Assembly: GCA_015472025.1 (NCBI GenBank)
Contig: BNHL01000001.1
Span: 4,018,001-4,082,000 of the forward strand
Length of the DNA stretch: 64,000 nt
From: Cytophagales bacterium WSM2-2
GTDB lineage: Bacteria; Bacteroidota; Bacteroidia; Cytophagales; Cyclobacteriaceae
Direction of reading: 5' to 3'
The notes under the pieces were generated by a model that did not search any database, was not told the DNA's origin, and was given only the letters and a program-made list of their open reading frames with translations. Shown in pieces: positions 1-9,661 of this stretch. A program made the position numbers and the translations under genes. The stretch's first letter is position 1; every line of letters starts with the position of its first letter.

Positions 1-107
1 CCCTGAGCACTGTAAAGACCCATGTATCAAATCTGCTGGTAAAAATGGATGTGAAAAGCCGTACGCAAGCGATCGAAAAGGCTCGGCGATTGAGAATTGC
101 ACCTTAG
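1..107 (+). CDS. LuxR-type regulator, C-terminal end only
   Basis: The first 34 codons read through to a TAG stop and include LSTVKTHVSNLLVKM, the recognition-helix part of a LuxR/GerE helix-turn-helix (TVKxHVSNLLxKM). The following text, KSRTQAIEKARRL, matches the last helix of this domain. The protein would bind DNA as the output end of a response regulator or a MalT-like activator. The sensory part lies upstream of the window, so its signal cannot be told. About 105 bp separate its stop from the next gene, which runs the same way. Confidence 0.75.
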   Translation, partial: LSTVKTHVSNLLVKMDVKSRTQAIEKARRLRIAP

Positions 108-212
108 GAGTTTCCTACTTTAGTATTGAAATACCTGCAGAGGAGCAGATTGATACTTAAGTATGAGCCCAACGACTCAACACGATTCTAGATTTGCCCG
201 AAAAAACAAATC

Positions 213-746
213 ATGAAACGAAACGTACTGATTTTCGGACTGGTACTTGGAACTTTCCTTGCTGGTCACGCGCTCTACATTGTAAATATTGTTTATCATA
301 ACCCTGACTTTAAAAGCAATGATGTAGTAGGTTATGCTGCTATGATCATTGTTTTCTCACTCACCTTTTTCGGGATCCAAAACTACCGCAACAAAGAACT
401 TAATGGGTTTATTTCATTTGGAAGCGCATTTAAGACAGGGGCGCTTATCGCCTTGTTGGGTTCAACCATGTATGTGGTGGCCTGGCTATTTTACTACTAC
501 CTGTTTGTTCCTGACTTTATAGACAAATATACTTTGCATGTGTTGGGTGAGGCTACACGGAATGGCGCATCCGCTGCAGAACTGGCTAAGAAGGCCGAAG
601 AGATGAAGCAGTTTAAAGAGATGTACAAAAGCCCTCTCTTTGTGGTCGTGATCAGCTACGCAGAAGTATTACCGGTTGGTCTCATCGTTGCTTTGATTAG
701 CTCCTTTATTTTGAAGAAAAAGCAACCGGCAACGACTATTGCTTGA
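213..746 (+). CDS. DUF4199 family membrane protein
   Basis: A 177-residue protein with four hydrophobic segments (about residues 5-25, 40-58, 72-98 and 143-168) and a charged, Lys/Glu-rich loop between the third and fourth. This layout and the FGIQNYRNKELNGFISFGSAFKTG-type region after the second helix (a 'G.I.F..AF..G' pattern) fit DUF4199, a Bacteroidota inner membrane family of unknown function. The start follows an A-rich stretch (AAAAAACAAATC) directly before the ATG. It could be cotranscribed with the RidA-like gene 70 bp downstream. The family assignment is from pattern memory, not from an alignment. Confidence 0.7.
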   Translation: MKRNVLIFGLVLGTFLAGHALYIVNIVYHNPDFKSNDVVGYAAMIIVFSLTFFGIQNYRNKELNGFISFGSAFKTGALIALLGSTMYVVAWLFYYYLFVPDFIDKYTLHVLGEATRNGASAAELAKKAEEMKQFKEMYKSPLFVVVISYAEVLPVGLIVALISSFILKKKQPATTIA

Positions 747-816
747 AGATCCTTCCGCCCATACGGAATCACTTTGATACTTAGCAGGAGGTTGTCTATG
801 TTGCTCAAAAAATCAC

Positions 817-1197
817 ATGAGCAGAAAGAATTTCAATACTTCGAAAGTACCTCGCATGAGCGAATTATTTCCTCAAGCCGTAATTGCCGACAACCTGGTT
901 TATCTTTCTGGTATGCCTGGATTGGACAAGACAACGGGAAAAGTAGTGAGCGATGATTTTGAAGCACAGGCAAGACAAGCCTTCCTGAATATAAAGACTG
1001 TTTTAGAAGAAGCCGGGAGCAGTATGCCAAAAATCATAAAGACGACAGTGTTCATGGTTACAGGTAATGATTTCAGTGTCCTGAATAAAGTGTATCAAGA
1101 GTTCTTTCCTGAGAATCCTCCGGCCCGCAGTGCGCCTCAAGTAATGCCATTTCCCGCGGGAATTCTTATTTCGGTGGAATGTATTGCACAGCTGTAA
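817..1197 (+). CDS. RidA/YjgF family protein (enamine/imine deaminase type)
   Basis: The 126-residue length is normal for the family. RidA proteins form trimers in the cytoplasm and hydrolyse reactive enamines and imines released by PLP enzymes. The hallmarks are visible: YLSGMPGLD near residue 30, DDFEAQARQAFLNIKTVLEEAG at 47-67, KTTVFM at 75-80, then PPARSAP with the substrate-binding Arg at 104 and an acidic SVECIAQL end. The conserved Arg points to a catalytically competent member. A longer upstream reading frame in another phase (from 774) is not this protein. The start at 817 is the first ATG giving a full domain. Confidence 0.88.
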   Translation: MSRKNFNTSKVPRMSELFPQAVIADNLVYLSGMPGLDKTTGKVVSDDFEAQARQAFLNIKTVLEEAGSSMPKIIKTTVFMVTGNDFSVLNKVYQEFFPENPPARSAPQVMPFPAGILISVECIAQL

Positions 1198-1274
1198 TGT
1201 ACAAGCGACTCAGCTGAGAAATAAATCTCACAGGTATTCCCAGGCAACCAGGAAATCCAGAATTTCTACAAAAT

Positions 1275-1317
1275 TGACTTGTTAGTTTGCTTCATACCAA
1301 ACAATTAAAACAAGTCA
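1275..1317. promoter_or_regulatory. 9-bp inverted repeat just before the PepSY-like gene
   Basis: TGACTTGTT at 1275-1283 is repeated inverted as AACAAGTCA at 1309-1317, with a 25-bp loop, and the right arm ends 3 bp before the ATG at 1321. It could be an operator or an mRNA hairpin covering the translation start. The region also holds TTAGTTTGC, close to a Bacteroidota -7 element. Confidence 0.4.
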
Positions 1318-1320
1318 GTT

Positions 1321-1776
1321 ATGAAAAAACTAATCGCATTATTGATCCTTGGCGTGGTTGTGCAAGGGTTTGCTCAAAAGGCAAAAGATGCTGTTCCTCA
1401 GTCCGTTAAAGATGCCTTCGTAAAGGCCTATCCCAATGCCAAAGGAGTTAAATGGTCAAAAGAGGAAAGCGACTTTGAAGCCAGCTTCAATCAGAACAAA
1501 GAAGAGATGTCGGTGGTACTTGATGCATCAGGCAATGTGAAAGAAGTAGAGACCGAGATTGCACAGAGCGCATTACCGGAAGCAATAAAAAGCGTCCTGA
1601 CCAAGGAGTACAAAGACTACAAAGTGACCGAAGCTGCGAAGATCACGGCCGGAGGAGTTACCAGTTATGAAGCAGAAGTGAAAAAAGGAAAAGAAGAATT
1701 CGACTTCATCTTCTCGGCAGACGGTAAGCTCCAGAAGAAAGTAGAAAAGAAAAAAGAGGAGAAGGACAAGGATTAA
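1321..1776 (+). CDS. PepSY-like periplasmic protein (two repeats)
   Basis: A 151-residue exported protein. Residues 1-19 form a signal peptide ending in FAQ. The mature part has two tandem PepSY-like units (about 25-80 and 83-140), each with the pattern VP.SVK.AF...YP.AK...W and ..V..DA.G.V.E. The C-terminus is a Lys/Glu run (KKVEKKKEEKDKD). PepSY-like domains are common periplasmic modules in Bacteroidota, sometimes linked to metal or envelope stress; none is directly proven here. The gene lies 25 bp upstream of the beta-propeller gene and at the head of a run leading to an RND efflux pump, so a role in that envelope system is plausible. Confidence 0.75.
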   Translation: MKKLIALLILGVVVQGFAQKAKDAVPQSVKDAFVKAYPNAKGVKWSKEESDFEASFNQNKEEMSVVLDASGNVKEVETEIAQSALPEAIKSVLTKEYKDYKVTEAAKITAGGVTSYEAEVKKGKEEFDFIFSADGKLQKKVEKKKEEKDKD

Positions 1777-1801
1777 GCGAAGCAAACCAACCGAAATACA
1801 T

Positions 1802-2830
1802 ATGAAAAAATTAATCACACTGTGCCTGTTGTTGGAGTGTATTACATTCATGGGCCAAAGCCAGTCTACCTCGAAATTTCAATTGATCAAAAAAACGGTC
1901 ATTGGTGGTGAAGGCGGATGGGATTACCTGAGTGTCGACTCGGAAGAGCGGAGACTTTACATTTCACATGCCACGCAAGTGGAAGTACTCAATGCCGATA
2001 CTCATGAGAAGATTGGAGTGATTGATAATCTCAAAGGCGTGCATGGTGTGATTGCTGTTCCTAAAACAGGCAGAGGCATTACTACCAACGGCAGAAGCAA
2101 TAGTGCCACTATTTTCGATCTCAAAACATTGAAGCCGATTGTAGAATTGCCTACAGGGAAAAATCCCGATGCTCTTTTGTACGATGAATTTTCCAAGCGT
2201 GTTTTCATTTTTAACCATAGCGATGTCACAGCTACAGCGATAGATATTGTCGAAGGTAAAGTAGTCGGTACGATCGACTTGGGAGGTACAGCCCTTGAAG
2301 CCGGCACAACCGATGGTAAGGGAACAGTCTATGTAAATCTTGAGGCAATCAATGAAATAGTGGCGTTCGATGCAAAAGCCCTCACCGTAAAAAGCCGTTG
2401 GAAGATCACTCCTTGCGAAGAACCGACAGGTCTTGCCATTGACCGTAAGACAAAACGGTTGTTCAGTGTATGCCACAACGGATTGATGATGATAGTAGAT
2501 TCTGAAAAAGGAAATATAGTGGCACAGGTTCCCATCGGCAAAAGAGTAGACGGTGTTGTGTTTGATCCCAAACTGAAGATGGCCTTCAGTTCCAATGGTG
2601 AAGGAACGATTACCGTGGTTGAGGAAGTGTCGGCTAATGAATTCAAGGTGGTGGAGACAATCAAGACTGAGCCTGGTGCACGGACAATCACCTGGGATTC
2701 AAAGACGCACCACATCTTTGTTACATCCGCACAGTATGGAGAAGCGCCTCCGGCAACGACTGAAAACCCCAACCCAAGGCCGAAAGTCCTGCCAGGCACA
2801 TTTATGGTTTTGGAATACGGTATCAAATAA
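1802..2830 (+). CDS. YVTN-type beta-propeller protein, exported
   Basis: A 342-residue protein with a signal peptide (residues 1-20, ending MGQSQS). It is built from repeated blades with the pattern 'TG..P..L..D....RVF..N', e.g. VELPTGKNPDALLYDEF near 110 and VPIGKRVDGVVFDPK near 240. Such YVTN/40-residue beta-propellers are secreted or periplasmic. Many act as scaffolds and no catalytic residues can be named. It is preceded by a PepSY-like gene and followed after 45 bp by the TolC-type gene, all on one strand, so it may be part of the efflux operon. Confidence 0.75.
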   Translation: MKKLITLCLLLECITFMGQSQSTSKFQLIKKTVIGGEGGWDYLSVDSEERRLYISHATQVEVLNADTHEKIGVIDNLKGVHGVIAVPKTGRGITTNGRSNSATIFDLKTLKPIVELPTGKNPDALLYDEFSKRVFIFNHSDVTATAIDIVEGKVVGTIDLGGTALEAGTTDGKGTVYVNLEAINEIVAFDAKALTVKSRWKITPCEEPTGLAIDRKTKRLFSVCHNGLMMIVDSEKGNIVAQVPIGKRVDGVVFDPKLKMAFSSNGEGTITVVEEVSANEFKVVETIKTEPGARTITWDSKTHHIFVTSAQYGEAPPATTENPNPRPKVLPGTFMVLEYGIK

Positions 2831-2875
2831 TGTTTTCTGGAAAGTAAAAGACGGCTTAAATTGACTGACTAATAT

Positions 2876-4228
2876 TTGATTGCTGTGTTTCGAAACTCGC
2901 TTGCTGTTTTTGCATTCCTGACCCTGGTTTACTCATGTGCCCCCAGGAATCCATACAATCATGGATACGTATCTGATAAGGTAAAAAAGCAGTCGCAATT
3001 TGACTTGATCAAGGAGAAGAAGGCGGGCAAGTTTGATTTGCCTCCTTCCATAAAAACAGAAGATGGTCTTACGGAAGATGAAGCTGTTGCTATCGCACTT
3101 TGGAACAACGCACAATTCCAGGCGGATATAATCGCGTTGAAGTTTGCACAGGCAGATTTGACGGAAGCCGGCCAGATGCAAAATCCAACCCTTCGCTACC
3201 TGTCACCAGGCGGTGGCATTGTAGCGCAAGTGATCTCTTATATATATGTCGATGCCATGGTACAGCGGCCGTTTCGTGTAGCGGCTGCAAAACGGGATGC
3301 CAAAAAAGTGGCTGACAATCTGGTTCAACGAACATTCACATTGATCCGTGATGTACAGTCGGCCTATGCCGATCTGAAACTTGCCCGCGAAAAAATCCAG
3401 CTCCTCAAACAAAGCACAGGAGTGCGTTCACAGATCGCCCGGCTTTCTTTATCAAGACTCCGCAACGGTGACATCAGCGAGCTTGAAGCTACCACCTCAC
3501 AAATAGATTCTGTCAGCGCGCTTGAGAATTTTCTCAGGCTGGCGCAGGATACAATCATCATGAAGAATCGTTTCAACAATTTATTGGGCTTCAACAACCC
3601 CGATTCGCTTGTTCGTCTTCAGGCTGAAGCTGTTTCTGCAAAACCCACTGTCACCAAATCGGAGTTACTCGATCTCGCTTATGTCAACAGTCCCGAATTG
3701 CAGGGAGCGTTGGCGGCTATCGATGCCGGGGGAAAGAGGTTAGGTTGGGAGCGCTCACGAGTGCTTGCATTCTCTGCCGTTCTCAACGGGCAAAACTTCG
3801 CCAACACGCCATCTCAAGACAAATCGTGGCCCGGCACCTTCGATATCGGAGCACAGATCGAGATCCCGGTTTTCAATCGCAATAGAGGTCGCATACTTCG
3901 CGCCAAAGCAGAAATGGAGCAGGCGGCTTTCCAATACATTGCACTGCGTCAAAAAATAGCAGCCGACATTTCCGAAGGCTATGAACGCTACAACGTGGCA
4001 TTGAAAGCATACCAACTCTGGAATACGGGTGTGGTACCGCAGCTTGAGCAAGCGGTGAAACAATCACAGGACAATTACAACACAGGCGACATTTCTTACC
4101 TGCCCGTGCTCGAAACTACTCGCACATTGCTCGATGCGCAGGTGCGTAAAGTCGAGTTAGATACGGAATTGCGTAAGAGCGTTGCCCAACTGAATTTCAG
4201 AATAGGAAAAAAAGTCTTAACGAATTGA
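2876..4228 (+). CDS. TolC-family outer membrane efflux lipoprotein
   Basis: A 450-residue protein with a TTG start (2876), or possibly GTG at 2885. A lipoprotein signal ends in LVYSC (Cys21). It has the two long helical hairpins of outer membrane efflux proteins: LTEDEAVAIALWNNAQFQAD near 65-85 marks the first OEP repeat and KSELLDLAYVNSPELQG near 260 the second. IPVFNRNRG is the usual strand-loop before the second helical hairpin. It would form the trimeric exit duct of a tripartite pump. The stop overlaps nothing; the adaptor's ATG follows after one base, which indicates translational coupling. Confidence 0.9.
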   Translation: MIAVFRNSLAVFAFLTLVYSCAPRNPYNHGYVSDKVKKQSQFDLIKEKKAGKFDLPPSIKTEDGLTEDEAVAIALWNNAQFQADIIALKFAQADLTEAGQMQNPTLRYLSPGGGIVAQVISYIYVDAMVQRPFRVAAAKRDAKKVADNLVQRTFTLIRDVQSAYADLKLAREKIQLLKQSTGVRSQIARLSLSRLRNGDISELEATTSQIDSVSALENFLRLAQDTIIMKNRFNNLLGFNNPDSLVRLQAEAVSAKPTVTKSELLDLAYVNSPELQGALAAIDAGGKRLGWERSRVLAFSAVLNGQNFANTPSQDKSWPGTFDIGAQIEIPVFNRNRGRILRAKAEMEQAAFQYIALRQKIAADISEGYERYNVALKAYQLWNTGVVPQLEQAVKQSQDNYNTGDISYLPVLETTRTLLDAQVRKVELDTELRKSVAQLNFRIGKKVLTN

Positions 4229-4229
4229 T

Positions 4230-5534
4230 ATGAGCAAGATACAGGTCTTTTGGGCGTGCCCCTTCGTTCTCCCGAAATTTCGGGATTACTCGGGTCGGGC
4301 TGTGCGCTCCAAGCCCCCACGCACAAACCTTGACAGCTTTACGCTACCATCCCTCACGCACGCACTGTGCATAATGTTGCTCGCTGGTTTTGCGTTGAGC
4401 TGCTCGAAAAAAGCCGAAGAGAAAAAGGCATCGCCATCTAAGGTAGAAAACCCGGTAAAGGAATCCGAGCTCACCACAGTTAAGCTCACAGACCAGGCCG
4501 TAGAACGTTTGGGAATAAAGACAGTAGAGATAGAACAAAAGAGTGTTTCCAATTCACGCACTTACAGTGGTGAGGTGATAGCGGTACCCGGACAATCCAT
4601 TGCATTGCTTGCCCCGGTTACAGGAACAGTACTCGCCCCAGCCAATGGTATACTTCCAATGCCGGGCTCTATCGTACGCAAAGGGCAATTACTTTATCGC
4701 TTGCTCATTCTTCCTTCCGAAAAAGATTTATTGGGCGCGCAAGAAGATGCATCACTAAAGAAAGTACAGTACGAAGTATCAAAAGAAAAACTAAAGCGCG
4801 CGGAGCAAATGCTCAAGGACAAATCCGGAAGCTTGCGTGCAAAGCAGGAAGCTGAAGCGGAATTTGCAAACATCACCGCAGCGCTAAGGGTTGCGGAAGC
4901 CCGGGTTGAATTGATGAAAGGAAAAACAGGAGCAGAGGTCTCGGATAAGCTTTCCACGTTAAATGTAGAGTCATCCATTGATGGGATAGTTCAGAAAGTT
5001 TATGTAGGTACTTCGCAAGTTGTTACTGCTAATGCACCAGTGATAGATGTAGCATCTGTCTCGCCGGTTTGGATCCGCGTGCCGGTGTATGCAGGCGATC
5101 TCGGATCAATCAATACATCAGGCAGTGCAACAGCAAGAGATCTTTCCGATATCAACGGTGCTTCAGGTGTATCTGCAAAACCGGTGAATGGTCCGCGAAC
5201 AGCTGACCCCCTGACAACTTCAGCTGATGTATTCTACGAACTACCCAATCTCGAAGGAAAATTCAGGCCGGGACAGAAGATCAGCATCACCGTGTCACTG
5301 AAGTCTGCCAAGTCATCATTGGTCATCCCTTTCTCTGCTATCGTCTATGATATTCAGGGCGGTACCTGGGTTTATGAAAATCCTTCGCCAACTGTTTTTG
5401 TTAGGAAGCGTGTGGAGATTGAAAATACGGAGAACAACCTGGCGATTTTATCCCGTGGACCTGCTGCAGGCACTAAAGTGGTAATCGAAGGGGTGGCAGA
5501 ATTGTTTGGCGTTGAATTCGGAGGGGCGAAGTGA
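4230..5534 (+). CDS. RND efflux periplasmic adaptor (membrane fusion lipoprotein)
   Basis: A 434-residue adaptor of the HlyD/CusB type, linking the inner membrane pump to the outer membrane duct. Seen in order: a lipobox (LLAGFALSC, Cys58), a barrel-sandwich half ([18 protein letters not shown]), a helical hairpin rich in Lys/Glu (about 165-235), the second lipoyl half ([18 protein letters not shown]) and a beta-barrel ([13 protein letters not shown]). The odd part is residues about 7-46, which are the translation of a GC-rich dispersed repeat, giving an abnormally long n-region before the hydrophobic core. An internal ATG at 4374 exists but would leave a signal peptide without basic residues, so the 4230 start is kept. 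The last 4 bases overlap the pump gene (ATGA). Confidence 0.88.
   Translation: MSKIQVFWACPFVLPKFRDYSGRAVRSKPPRTNLDSFTLPSLTHALCIMLLAGFALSCSKKAEEKKASPSKVENPVKESELTTVKLTDQAVERLGIKTVEIEQKSVSNSRTYSGEVIAVPGQSIALLAPVTGTVLAPANGILPMPGSIVRKGQLLYRLLILPSEKDLLGAQEDASLKKVQYEVSKEKLKRAEQMLKDKSGSLRAKQEAEAEFANITAALRVAEARVELMKGKTGAEVSDKLSTLNVESSIDGIVQKVYVGTSQVVTANAPVIDVASVSPVWIRVPVYAGDLGSINTSGSATARDLSDINGASGVSAKPVNGPRTADPLTTSADVFYELPNLEGKFRPGQKISITVSLKSAKSSLVIPFSAIVYDIQGGTWVYENPSPTVFVRKRVEIENTENNLAILSRGPAAGTKVVIEGVAELFGVEFGGAK
4249..4366 (+). repeat. Dispersed repeat read in frame inside the adaptor signal peptide
   Basis: A GC-rich segment unlike the surrounding code begins at TGGGCGTGCCCCTTCG. It includes the perfect palindrome CCCGAAATTTCGGG (4271-4284), then CGGGTCGGGCTGTGCGC, CCCCCACGCAC and CCATCCCTCACGCACGC. 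I recall close relatives of this sequence recurring in many Bacteroidota genomes, often at gene ends. No second copy was noticed in this window. The limits are approximate. It carries no stop in the adaptor's frame. Confidence 0.65.
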
Positions 5535-8500
5535 TGAAGTGGATTCTTGAAACATCCCTGCGATTGCGCATAGTGGTAGTAGTGCTCATGGCGCTGCTCA
5601 TGATCGCGGGTTCACGGATATTGCAAAACACAGCCTTCGATGTATTTCCTGAATTCGCGCCACCTTACGTAGAGATACAGATCGAAGCTCCGGGCCTTTC
5701 TACTTCGGAAGTGGAGGCGCTCATCGCTGTTCCTATCGAGAACTCACTTAACGGCACACCCTTTACTACACGCCTTCGATCGAAGTCGGTACTTGGGTTG
5801 GCCTCAGTCGTATTGCACTTCGAAACAGGCACTGATATTATTAAAGCACGCCAATTAGTTCAGGAACGAATTGCGCGCGTCACTTCACAGCTTCCTGCCG
5901 TTGCCAAACCTCCAGTGATTCTTACACCATTGTCCTCCACGAGTCGGGTGATGAAGATTGGTGTTACATCAAAGACGCTTTCACAAATGGAAATGACCAC
6001 CGAGGTGCGCTGGTCGGTGCGTCCAAGGTTGATGGCTGTTACCGGTGTAGCGAACGTGGCGATCTGGGGTCAGCGCGACAGGCAATTGCAAGTATTGGTT
6101 AACCCGGAGCGGTTGTTCGCAAATAACCTGAAACTCGCACAAGTTACTACGGCTGTGCGTGACGCCACTTTGCTCATGGGTGGAGGATTCATCGACATGC
6201 CCAACCAGCGCATGGCCATATCGCACGTTTCCGGAATTTATAAAGCTGAAGACCTCGCTAACGTCATCATCAAATCTCCCACGGGAGCACCGATCCGTCT
6301 CGGAGATATAGCCGAAGTGAAGGAAGGGTTTCCCGCACCGATTGGCGATGCAATTATCAATGACGTACCGGGTTTACTTTTGATTGTGGAAAAACAACCG
6401 CAAGCCAATACGCTCGAGGTGACACACAATGTTGAGAAAGTCCTTGAAGGAATGAAGCCGGGTCTAAAAGAAGTGGACTTCGACACGACTATCTTCCGGC
6501 CTGCCACTTTCATTGAAATGTCTTTGAAGAATTTGAACAAAGCGCTATTAATAGGTTGCATCCTGGTTATTCTCATTTTGTTTTTCTTTCTGAACGATTG
6601 GCGAACAGCGTTGATCAGTGTGCTGGCCATTCCGATCTCATTGATTGTAGCTGCATTGGTGCTTCACTATCGCGGAGGAACTTTGGACACCATGGTATTG
6701 GCCGGGCTTGTGATCGCATTAGGTGAAGTCGTTGATGATGCGATCATTGATGTGGAGAACATCGTACGAAGGCTGAAACTGAATTCATTGCTCGAAAAAC
6801 CAAAGAAGGCATTCAAGGTTGTATTGAAGGCATCGCTTGAAGTACGAAGCGCTGTAGTCTACGGAAGTATTATTGTTGCTTTAGTATTGATGCCAGTGTT
6901 CTTTCTTCCCGGATTGACCGGCTCGTTCTTCAAGCCGCTAGCACTTTCGTATATCCTTGCCATTCTTGCTTCACTCTTTGTGGCACTTACATTGACACCC
7001 GCACTGGCGTTGATCATCCTTCCGAAAAAATATTCGGTGAAGGAACAGGCAGGCCAAAACCAGGATCCCCCGTTGGTGAAATGGTTGAAAGTCCGCTATG
7101 AGCGAATGCTTCACATCATTCTGGATAAGCCCAAGAGAGCGATTCGATTTTCGCTCCTCATCTTACTGATTTCCTTAATCCTGTTGCCGTTCCTTGGCCA
7201 GGAGTTTTTACCTCACTTCAAAGAATACGATTTCCTCATGCACTGGGTGGAAAAACCAGGAACATCGTTGGAGGCAATGGACCGCATCACCATTCGCGCA
7301 AGCAAAGAACTGAGGGCGGTGCCGGGAGTACGCAACTTTGGTTCGCATATTGGAAGGGCAGAGGTAGCCGATGAAGTAGTAGGGCCAAACTTCACGGAAC
7401 TTTGGATCAGTGTCGACCCGAAAGTCGACTATGATAAGACTGTGAATAAAATACAAGAGGTGGTTGACGGTTATCCCGGCTTGTACCGCGACTTGCTCAC
7501 GTACCTGCGCGAGCGAGTAAAAGAAGTGTTGACTGGAGCAAGCGCGAGTATCGTGGTTCGTATTTATGGACCTGACCTGGCAACATTACAAAAGAAGGCG
7601 AAACAGGTAGGAGACTCACTTGCCCACGTGCAAGGTGTCTCTGATCTGAAGGTGCAGCCATTGATCATGGTGCCACAAGTCGAGGTAAAATTCAGGACTG
7701 AAGCCGGTGCACAGTTTGGCCTTACAGCCGGAGATGTGAAACGATCAATCAACGCTTACGTGAATGGTACCAAAGCAGGAGAGGTGTATGAAAACCAAAA
7801 GATATTCGATGTAGTCGTTTGGGGTACAAATGATCTCCGTGCCAATGCAGAATCCGTTCGCAAGTTAATGATTGAAATTCCTTCGGGTGGGAGAGTACCG
7901 TTGAAAGATGTAGCAGATGTTTATATCGCTCCGACACCCAATGAAATCACGCGCGAATCTTCATCCAGACGAATTGATGTGACTTGCAACACGAAGGGAC
8001 GCGACCTGGGTTCTGTGGCGAAAGGGATTGAAGAGAAGTTAAGCAAGATCACTTTCGATGAAGGCTATCATCCGGAGATTCTCGGAGAGTATGCCGAACG
8101 GCAACAGTCGCAGACACGTTTATATTTGTTAGGTATACTTTCACTGATCGGCATCTTCCTTATTCTCTATTCCGATTTTCTATCGCTTCGAATCTCGCTA
8201 CTGATCCTATGCAGCTTGCCATTGGCCCTCACGGGTTGTGTGTTCATGGCATTTACTTCTGGTGGATCTCTTTCGCTCGGTTCGCTTGTTGGATTTATCA
8301 CGGTACTGGGAATTGCGGCACGTAACGGCATTATGCTGATCAGTCATTACCGGCATCTTGAAGAGCAGGAGAATGAAAATTTCGGACTGGGGTTGGTGAT
8401 TCGCGGAGCGCTTGAAAGAATGGCGCCTATCCTTATGACGGCAACAGCAGCGATCCTGGCATTGCTTCCCATCATTGTCACAGGCAATCAACCCGGACAG

Positions 8501-8617
8501 GAAATTGAATTCCCGATGGCGGTAATGATTTTCGGTGGATTGATTACCTCTTCACTGTTGAATCTGTTTGTGCTGCCAGCCGCTTACATGCAGTTTGGAA
8601 AAGGGCGTAGACAATAA
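5531..8617 (+). CDS. RND efflux pump, heavy-metal (CzcA/CusA) type
   Basis: A 1,028-residue inner membrane pump, which is full length. It begins with a cytoplasmic helix and TM1 ([20 protein letters not shown]), followed by the porter domain ([20 protein letters not shown]). TM4 carries the charged [17 protein letters not shown] segment (about 397-413), whose paired Asp residues serve as proton relay in the HME group. The second half repeats the fold (TM7-12, e.g. [20 protein letters not shown]). It overlaps the adaptor gene by 4 bp, completing a TolC-adaptor-pump set. The HME type suggests export of Cu/Ag or Zn/Co/Cd. I see no obvious Met-pair relay, so the substrate is left open. Confidence 0.92.
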   Translation: MMKWILETSLRLRIVVVVLMALLMIAGSRILQNTAFDVFPEFAPPYVEIQIEAPGLSTSEVEALIAVPIENSLNGTPFTTRLRSKSVLGLASVVLHFETGTDIIKARQLVQERIARVTSQLPAVAKPPVILTPLSSTSRVMKIGVTSKTLSQMEMTTEVRWSVRPRLMAVTGVANVAIWGQRDRQLQVLVNPERLFANNLKLAQVTTAVRDATLLMGGGFIDMPNQRMAISHVSGIYKAEDLANVIIKSPTGAPIRLGDIAEVKEGFPAPIGDAIINDVPGLLLIVEKQPQANTLEVTHNVEKVLEGMKPGLKEVDFDTTIFRPATFIEMSLKNLNKALLIGCILVILILFFFLNDWRTALISVLAIPISLIVAALVLHYRGGTLDTMVLAGLVIALGEVVDDAIIDVENIVRRLKLNSLLEKPKKAFKVVLKASLEVRSAVVYGSIIVALVLMPVFFLPGLTGSFFKPLALSYILAILASLFVALTLTPALALIILPKKYSVKEQAGQNQDPPLVKWLKVRYERMLHIILDKPKRAIRFSLLILLISLILLPFLGQEFLPHFKEYDFLMHWVEKPGTSLEAMDRITIRASKELRAVPGVRNFGSHIGRAEVADEVVGPNFTELWISVDPKVDYDKTVNKIQEVVDGYPGLYRDLLTYLRERVKEVLTGASASIVVRIYGPDLATLQKKAKQVGDSLAHVQGVSDLKVQPLIMVPQVEVKFRTEAGAQFGLTAGDVKRSINAYVNGTKAGEVYENQKIFDVVVWGTNDLRANAESVRKLMIEIPSGGRVPLKDVADVYIAPTPNEITRESSSRRIDVTCNTKGRDLGSVAKGIEEKLSKITFDEGYHPEILGEYAERQQSQTRLYLLGILSLIGIFLILYSDFLSLRISLLILCSLPLALTGCVFMAFTSGGSLSLGSLVGFITVLGIAARNGIMLISHYRHLEEQENENFGLGLVIRGALERMAPILMTATAAILALLPIIVTGNQPGQEIEFPMAVMIFGGLITSSLLNLFVLPAAYMQFGKGRRQ

Positions 8618-8621
8618 TTAG

Positions 8622-9479
8622 CTAAAACTTTTTAATCCACTCATCTATTATACGGACAATTGGTGCGGGTTGCTTTGCCCAACTAAAGTGATCCAGGTTG
8701 GGGATACCGATTTGGTCTGCGGTAAAATGTAAATGTTCTATAGGAGCCTTGTCGTTGAACTTGTTCAATAAATTGATAACCGCCTGCATAGGTGCAATCA
8801 ATTGATCGTTTTCAAATGAAATGCATAGAATATTGGGCCTGGCTTCTTTAAGCGCCTTGTCATAATCAAAATTTGAATTCGTCAATTTATAGCTGCCCGT
8901 TTTCAAATTTCGTGTCCAATCTTTCATTACTGTTCTTGCTTCTTGTCCGCCAAAGCCAATAATGCTTCCGGGAAAAAAACCGAACAACTTGCTTAACGGA
9001 TAAAAAACCGTTCCCGCCAGTTTTATCTTCCGTGCCATTTTCCCTTCCCAGCCTGTATGGTAAACCGAAGAAGCTGCAATTAAAACCAGCATATGACAAT
9101 TTTGAGGGAACCTCGATATATAAAGACTTTCTATTTGTCCTCCCAAACTATGCCCGACTAAAACAATTTTCTTATTGGGAAATCTTTTTTGACAAAACTG
9201 AACAATGTCATCCAAGTCCGTTACATAATGCTCATAACCGAAATCTGTTTTGAATGAAGCTCTTTGTGAAGAATGCCCTTGCCCACGCCAATCAGCAGTA
9301 ATGACAGTATTGCCTGATGACGCTAATACACTTGCAAGTGTTTTATAGTACGATGCCCGAACACCCATTGCAGGCAAACAAATACAAACGATATTGTTAG
9401 CCGGGTTACTAGCCTCTACAACGGATATTTTATTGCTCGTTCCGTCCCGGTAAGTTATTTCAATAAGTTCCATATACAA
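8622..9479 (-). CDS. Alpha/beta hydrolase (serine hydrolase, S33-like)
   Basis: A 285-residue cytoplasmic hydrolase. The nucleophile elbow is VLVGHSLGG with Ser111, the acid is likely the Asp in SFENDQLIAP (about 225), and the histidine is in GIPNLDHFSW near 267. The DWRGQGHSSQ segment at 63-72 is the usual oxyanion-side loop. The fold resembles monoacylglycerol lipase/serine aminopeptidase-type hydrolases, and substrates cannot be inferred. It runs convergent to the RND pump gene with only 4 bp between the stops. The start may be Met1 or Met3. Confidence 0.85.
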   Translation of the reverse strand: MYMELIEITYRDGTSNKISVVEASNPANNIVCICLPAMGVRASYYKTLASVLASSGNTVITADWRGQGHSSQRASFKTDFGYEHYVTDLDDIVQFCQKRFPNKKIVLVGHSLGGQIESLYISRFPQNCHMLVLIAASSVYHTGWEGKMARKIKLAGTVFYPLSKLFGFFPGSIIGFGGQEARTVMKDWTRNLKTGSYKLTNSNFDYDKALKEARPNILCISFENDQLIAPMQAVINLLNKFNDKAPIEHLHFTADQIGIPNLDHFSWAKQPAPIVRIIDEWIKKF

Positions 9480-9661
9480 TTTGCAACAAAGCTACTTCCA
9501 CCTGCTTTTTCAGCCTTATACTTATGTGTCAAATGACAGTAAATTTGTCCTGCATTCAATGGTTTCAATTCCAAAGTGATGTTGATATATTCTATTTCTT
9601 GACTGGAAAATGAGATACAACCATACTAATCACTAATCCGTAATTTGCAATCTGATTTACG

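Noticed and set aside
1964..2826. Long minus-strand ORFs opposite the beta-propeller gene
   Set aside because: Antisense shadows of a clear coding gene with a signal peptide and blade repeats; they have no recognisable domain.
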